Source: Actinomycetes bacterium (GTDB taxonomy: Bacteria > Auribacterota > JAJCYG01). Taken from it: a stretch of 64,000 bases of DNA. A program made the position numbers and the translations under genes. Within the stretch, counting starts at the first letter, position 1. Every line of letters starts with the position of its first letter. The DNA is taken from contig JAJCYG010000083.1 in NCBI GenBank assembly GCA_029263055.1, forward strand, positions 42,710 to 106,709. Reading direction: 5' to 3'. The notes below the pieces were generated by a model. It was given only the letters and a program-made list of their open reading frames with translations, made no database searches and was not told the DNA's origin. This document shows, piece after piece, positions 61,436-64,000 of the stretch.

Positions 61436-62703
61436 TGAAACGATTTAAATGGTTTTTCCTTTTAAGTTTTTTAAGCGTGGTGTTAGCGGGCCTTCCATTT
61501 ACAAGTTGGTCTCAAGAAGAAGACTCTTTTTGGGATGAAGAGTTTTTTCAAGAAGAGCCCTTATCTCGACTTGAAGAGGCGCATCAATTAGTTGAAAAAA
61601 AGGACTGGAAGGGTGCTATTGAGTCTTTTGAAAAAATGATTGAGAGCCCTTTGGATAAGGGGGAGTATGAAGAAGCCTTATTAGGACTGGCTCAAGTCTA
61701 TGAAGGACAAGGAAAAATTAAGGTTGCACTCGGTTATTATCGAACATTAAAACGAAAAACAGAGGATGAAGATAAGAAGAAAATTGCGAAGGATCAGATT
61801 GAGTATTATGAGTCTTATATTTTAGATCAGTTTCATATTGGAGAATGGTATCCCAAATTATGGTTTTATGAAAAAACAAGTGCGCTCGCCGCTAAGTACC
61901 CTAAACACCAATGGTTTTTCAAGGATGGCGCTTACCCAATTGTTTTAATTATTTACAAATTTATTCTTATTAGTTTTTTGATTCTTTTTGTTTTGCTCTT
62001 AACTAGAAAAGGCAAAGAATTTACACAGCCTTTTGATATTAGTTGGGGGCTTCCTGCAATCTATTTGATTTATTCTATTTTTCTTGTCTTACAGCTCTAC
62101 TTGGTTTTTTTGCTGAAACCAGCGGCTCAGATAGAAGAGGGATCGGTTGTTGCTTTTGATGTGGTTTCCATACTGAGTTATTTTATTTTGATTGCAGCGG
62201 TTTTGCTCTTTTTTACTTTTAGAGGAATCCCTTGGAGGCGTTTGGGGTTTGATTGGGATCATCTTGGTCATCATTTGGTTCTTACTTTGAAGTATTTGGT
62301 TATTTTAGCGATTCTCTTTGGAATCATTGCTTTTCTTCGTTTTAATGGTTTTATTGAACAAGATAAGATTTTTAGGTCTTATTCTCTCTCTAGTGTGGGA
62401 GGGTTTCTTTATATCTTTCAGTTTATCTTGCTTGTTTTTGTGGCTCCTGTTAGTGAGGAAATCTTTTATCGCGGTTTCATTTATCCTGTGGTTCGAAACC
62501 GTCTTGGCATTTTGGTTGGGATTATAGTAACTTCTCTTTTCTTTGCCTTGGTTCACGCGAGCTCATTTTTACTATTATTTTCCCTTAGTTTCTTTCTTTG
62601 TTTTACTTACGAAAAAAATAGAAGCTTGATTCCAGCGATATTAGTTCATGCTTTTTACAACTTCTGGGTTCGCTTTGGGGGTTCTTTGCTGCCAGGGCAA
62701 TAG
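61435..62703 (+). CDS. CPBP-family intramembrane metalloprotease with N-terminal TPR-like domain
   Basis: 422 residues from ATG 61435, which shares a base with the recN stop (AGGGGA 4 nt upstream). A signal-like segment (residues 4-25) is followed by a periplasmic helical/TPR-like region (about 45-130), then six to eight membrane helices. The CPBP (CAAX protease and bacteriocin processing) motifs are complete: E341-E342xxxR346 (SEEIFYRGF), FxxxH374 (FALVHAS) and H405xxxN409 (HAFYNF). Substrates of such proteases are mostly unknown. Confidence 0.88.
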   Translation: MKRFKWFFLLSFLSVVLAGLPFTSWSQEEDSFWDEEFFQEEPLSRLEEAHQLVEKKDWKGAIESFEKMIESPLDKGEYEEALLGLAQVYEGQGKIKVALGYYRTLKRKTEDEDKKKIAKDQIEYYESYILDQFHIGEWYPKLWFYEKTSALAAKYPKHQWFFKDGAYPIVLIIYKFILISFLILFVLLLTRKGKEFTQPFDISWGLPAIYLIYSIFLVLQLYLVFLLKPAAQIEEGSVVAFDVVSILSYFILIAAVLLFFTFRGIPWRRLGFDWDHLGHHLVLTLKYLVILAILFGIIAFLRFNGFIEQDKIFRSYSLSSVGGFLYIFQFILLVFVAPVSEEIFYRGFIYPVVRNRLGILVGIIVTSLFFALVHASSFLLLFSLSFFLCFTYEKNRSLIPAILVHAFYNFWVRFGGSLLPGQ

Positions 62704-62763
62704 TAAAAGCATACTAGATATAGTGGATTAGAAGTTCCTACCACTCCTGATAGTAATAAATCC

Positions 62764-62792
62764 TTGACTAATAAGAGGGGGCTCTTCATAAT
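62764..62792 (+). promoter_or_regulatory. Predicted promoter of the polysaccharide export genes
   Basis: TTGACT (62764-62769), 17 nt, CATAAT (62787-62792), 12 nt before the ATG at 62805. The spacer carries AAGAGGGGGCTCTT, a short inverted repeat that could be a regulator site. The leader would be only about 6 nt. Confidence 0.5.
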
Positions 62793-62804
62793 AAGACTGT
62801 TTAT

Positions 62805-63650
62805 ATGAAGAGCATTCACTACCAATTCATCTTTTTAGCTCTTACTCTTTGGCTTAACGGATGTGCTGTGAAAAATACCCGTTTAGAAGCTAAGAGAGGG
62901 GTTGTCGAAGGAATTCTTATTGAGGATAACACCCTCAAACCTAAACTTATTCATGAAGAGTATGTGGTAGAAGCTCCTGACTCGATTACTATTAGTGTTC
63001 TGGGTCATCCTGATTTAACTCGGGAAGGAGTGATTCGTCCTGACGGAGTGGTTTCTTTTGATTTAATAGGAGAGATTCCTATTTCTGGTATGAGGGTTTC
63101 TGAAGCTGAGGCATTTATCGAAGAACAGTTAAAAGATTATTTAAAAGAAGTTGAAGTGACGATTACCGTCAATACTTTTAGTAGCAAAAATATTTATGTG
63201 ATGGGGAAAGTCCCAAGCCAAGGACCACAACCTTATACTGGTAGAAACAATGTTTTAGATGCATTAGCTCGAGCAGGGATACCTTCTAATGGAGCCAGTA
63301 TTGAAAATATTCTTGTTGTGAGGGGAGATAAGAAAAATCCTAAAATCATTCCTGTTAATTTTAAAGATTTAGCAACTAAAGGAATTTCAAGTGAAGATGT
63401 GCTGTTGAAACCAAATGATATTGTCTTGGTCACGCCAAATGTTTTTGCTCGAACAGCCGATGTGGTTAGCACTATATTGTTGCCTATAGGGCCGATTACG
63501 TCTCCCGTTTTTACGTTAAATTCTCTTGATGACACGTTTGGGTTAGATTTAGCTGGTGATGATAGTAGTGGCAGTAGTAGCAGTGCTGCATCAGATTTAG
63601 CAGGTTCAACCGCTGCCACCGCTGCTGTAACAACAACAGGAACACCTTAA
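62805..63650 (+). CDS. Polysaccharide export outer-membrane lipoprotein (Wza-like)
   Basis: 281 residues, forming the outer-membrane exit of capsule or exopolysaccharide. It has a lipoprotein signal (LALTLWLNGCAVK, C20), a polysaccharide-export (Poly_export) domain (APDSITISVLGHPDLTREGV, IRPDGVVSFDLIGEIPISGM, AEAFIEEQLKDYL) and one SLBB domain (IYVMGKVPSQGPQPYTGRNNVLDALARAG). The C-terminus is Ser/Ala/Thr rich. It is followed 1 bp later by a Wzz-like gene, as in export operons. The upstream mutase and gmd may feed the same glycan. Confidence 0.93.
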   Translation: MKSIHYQFIFLALTLWLNGCAVKNTRLEAKRGVVEGILIEDNTLKPKLIHEEYVVEAPDSITISVLGHPDLTREGVIRPDGVVSFDLIGEIPISGMRVSEAEAFIEEQLKDYLKEVEVTITVNTFSSKNIYVMGKVPSQGPQPYTGRNNVLDALARAGIPSNGASIENILVVRGDKKNPKIIPVNFKDLATKGISSEDVLLKPNDIVLVTPNVFARTADVVSTILLPIGPITSPVFTLNSLDDTFGLDLAGDDSSGSSSSAASDLAGSTAATAAVTTTGTP

Positions 63651-63651
63651 T

Positions 63652-64000
63652 ATGCCTGAAGTGAAAGAAGTCAAATCTCACAAGTTGCAACAAGATATTC
63701 GTGAATATTATCTGCAAATTTTATTCAAACGAAAAAAGATCTTTTTTACGCCGCTTTTTTGTTCTCTGTTTATTGCTTGTTTAGCCTGTTTCTTAGTTCC
63801 TAAAGACTATGAAGCCGGTACCACTATTTTGGTTGAAGAGCGTGCTACTTTGAGTGGAGCAATAAGTGGTATTGTGGTTGCCACACCGCTTAGCAAACGA
63901 ATTCGTACAATACGTGAAGAGCTGTTAAGCTGGAGTCGAATTGTAGAAGTCGTTCGAGAGTTAGGAATGGATGTTGGTATTGAGTCACCTAGAGAGTTAG
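63652..64000 (+). CDS. Chain-length determinant / Wzz-Wzc-like protein, N-terminal part (3' truncated by window)
   Basis: The open frame begins ATG at 63652 and runs off the window (116 residues seen): MPEVKEVKSHKLQQDI, REYYLQILFKRKKIFF, then a membrane helix (TPLFCSLFIACLACFLVP) and DYEAGTTILVEER, typical of the first half of Wzz/GumC-type copolymerases. Whether a tyrosine kinase domain follows cannot be seen. Confidence 0.88.
   Translation, partial: MPEVKEVKSHKLQQDIREYYLQILFKRKKIFFTPLFCSLFIACLACFLVPKDYEAGTTILVEERATLSGAISGIVVATPLSKRIRTIREELLSWSRIVEVVRELGMDVGIESPREL

Overview
The window is a densely packed, AT-rich bacterial chromosome segment, almost entirely protein coding. I see no rRNA, tRNA, CRISPR array, insertion sequence or prophage. 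Several features point to the PVC superphylum and most likely to Omnitrophota (former OP3): a 51-residue small basic protein of the Chlamydia/Verrucomicrobia type (54937-55092); lysine-repeat histone H1-like proteins (37777-38085, 45728-46276); very large secreted proteins of unknown function whose mature N-termini carry LSP or LAP motifs (4142-8050, 25257-26507); and a Gram-negative style envelope with lipoproteins, a TonB-like C-terminal domain and Wza/Wzz-type export. The phylum assignment is inference from gene content, not from a marker tree.

Layout. 1-4047: the 3' end of recJ, then rpmB (minus) divergent from recG, then a zeta-toxin-like ATPase overlapping a small putative antitoxin. 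4142-9148: a 1302-residue secreted protein of unknown function, then a LacI-family regulator bracketed by two identical, inverted operators. 9174-19362: a long co-directional run, rsmD-coaD-yceD-rpmF-plsX-fabH-fabD-fabG-acpP-fabF, continued by an acyl-CoA dehydrogenase and etfBA; it joins CoA synthesis, phospholipid initiation, type II fatty acid synthesis and flavin-linked acyl oxidation or reduction. 19410-26507: a 2H phosphoesterase, smc, aroF with a strong terminator, and a secreted zincin. 26584-32288: a riboflavin operon (ribBA, membrane protein, ribH, nusB, ftsY, ribD, ribE, lepB). 32291-37457, minus strand: pyk and a heterodimeric ABC exporter. 37458-46841: histone-like protein, ychF, paired lipoproteins, a Fur-family regulator with a TonB-like protein, a lone receiver domain, a hydrolase/dipeptide epimerase/LysM group, a bipolar charged protein and a lytic transglycosylase. 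46909-51510: phosphohexomutase and GDP-mannose dehydratase, then a TraB/ChaN-like protein and an NtrC-type regulator on the minus strand. 51611-63650: cutA and overlapping secreted TPR/peptidase genes, the small basic protein, SH3 and FMN-binding proteins, folD-metF, two PTS EIIA proteins (one fused to a DNA-binding domain), recN and a CPBP protease. The window closes with a capsule/exopolysaccharide export start (wza-like and a truncated wzz-like gene).

Expression signals are unusually readable. There are many ATGA or TAATG stop/start overlaps, frequent TTG and GTG starts, and several good -35/-10 promoters. At least five genes without an evident Shine-Dalgarno have a -10-like hexamer exactly 6 nt before the ATG, suggesting leaderless transcripts. 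No single element is a clear new defence or mobile system. The best leads are the inverted LacI operators controlling the rsmD/fab run, the leaderless pattern, the Cys-nucleophile hydrolase/epimerase pair, the bipolar charged protein, the HTH-EIIA fusion and the 36-bp palindrome between acpP and fabF.
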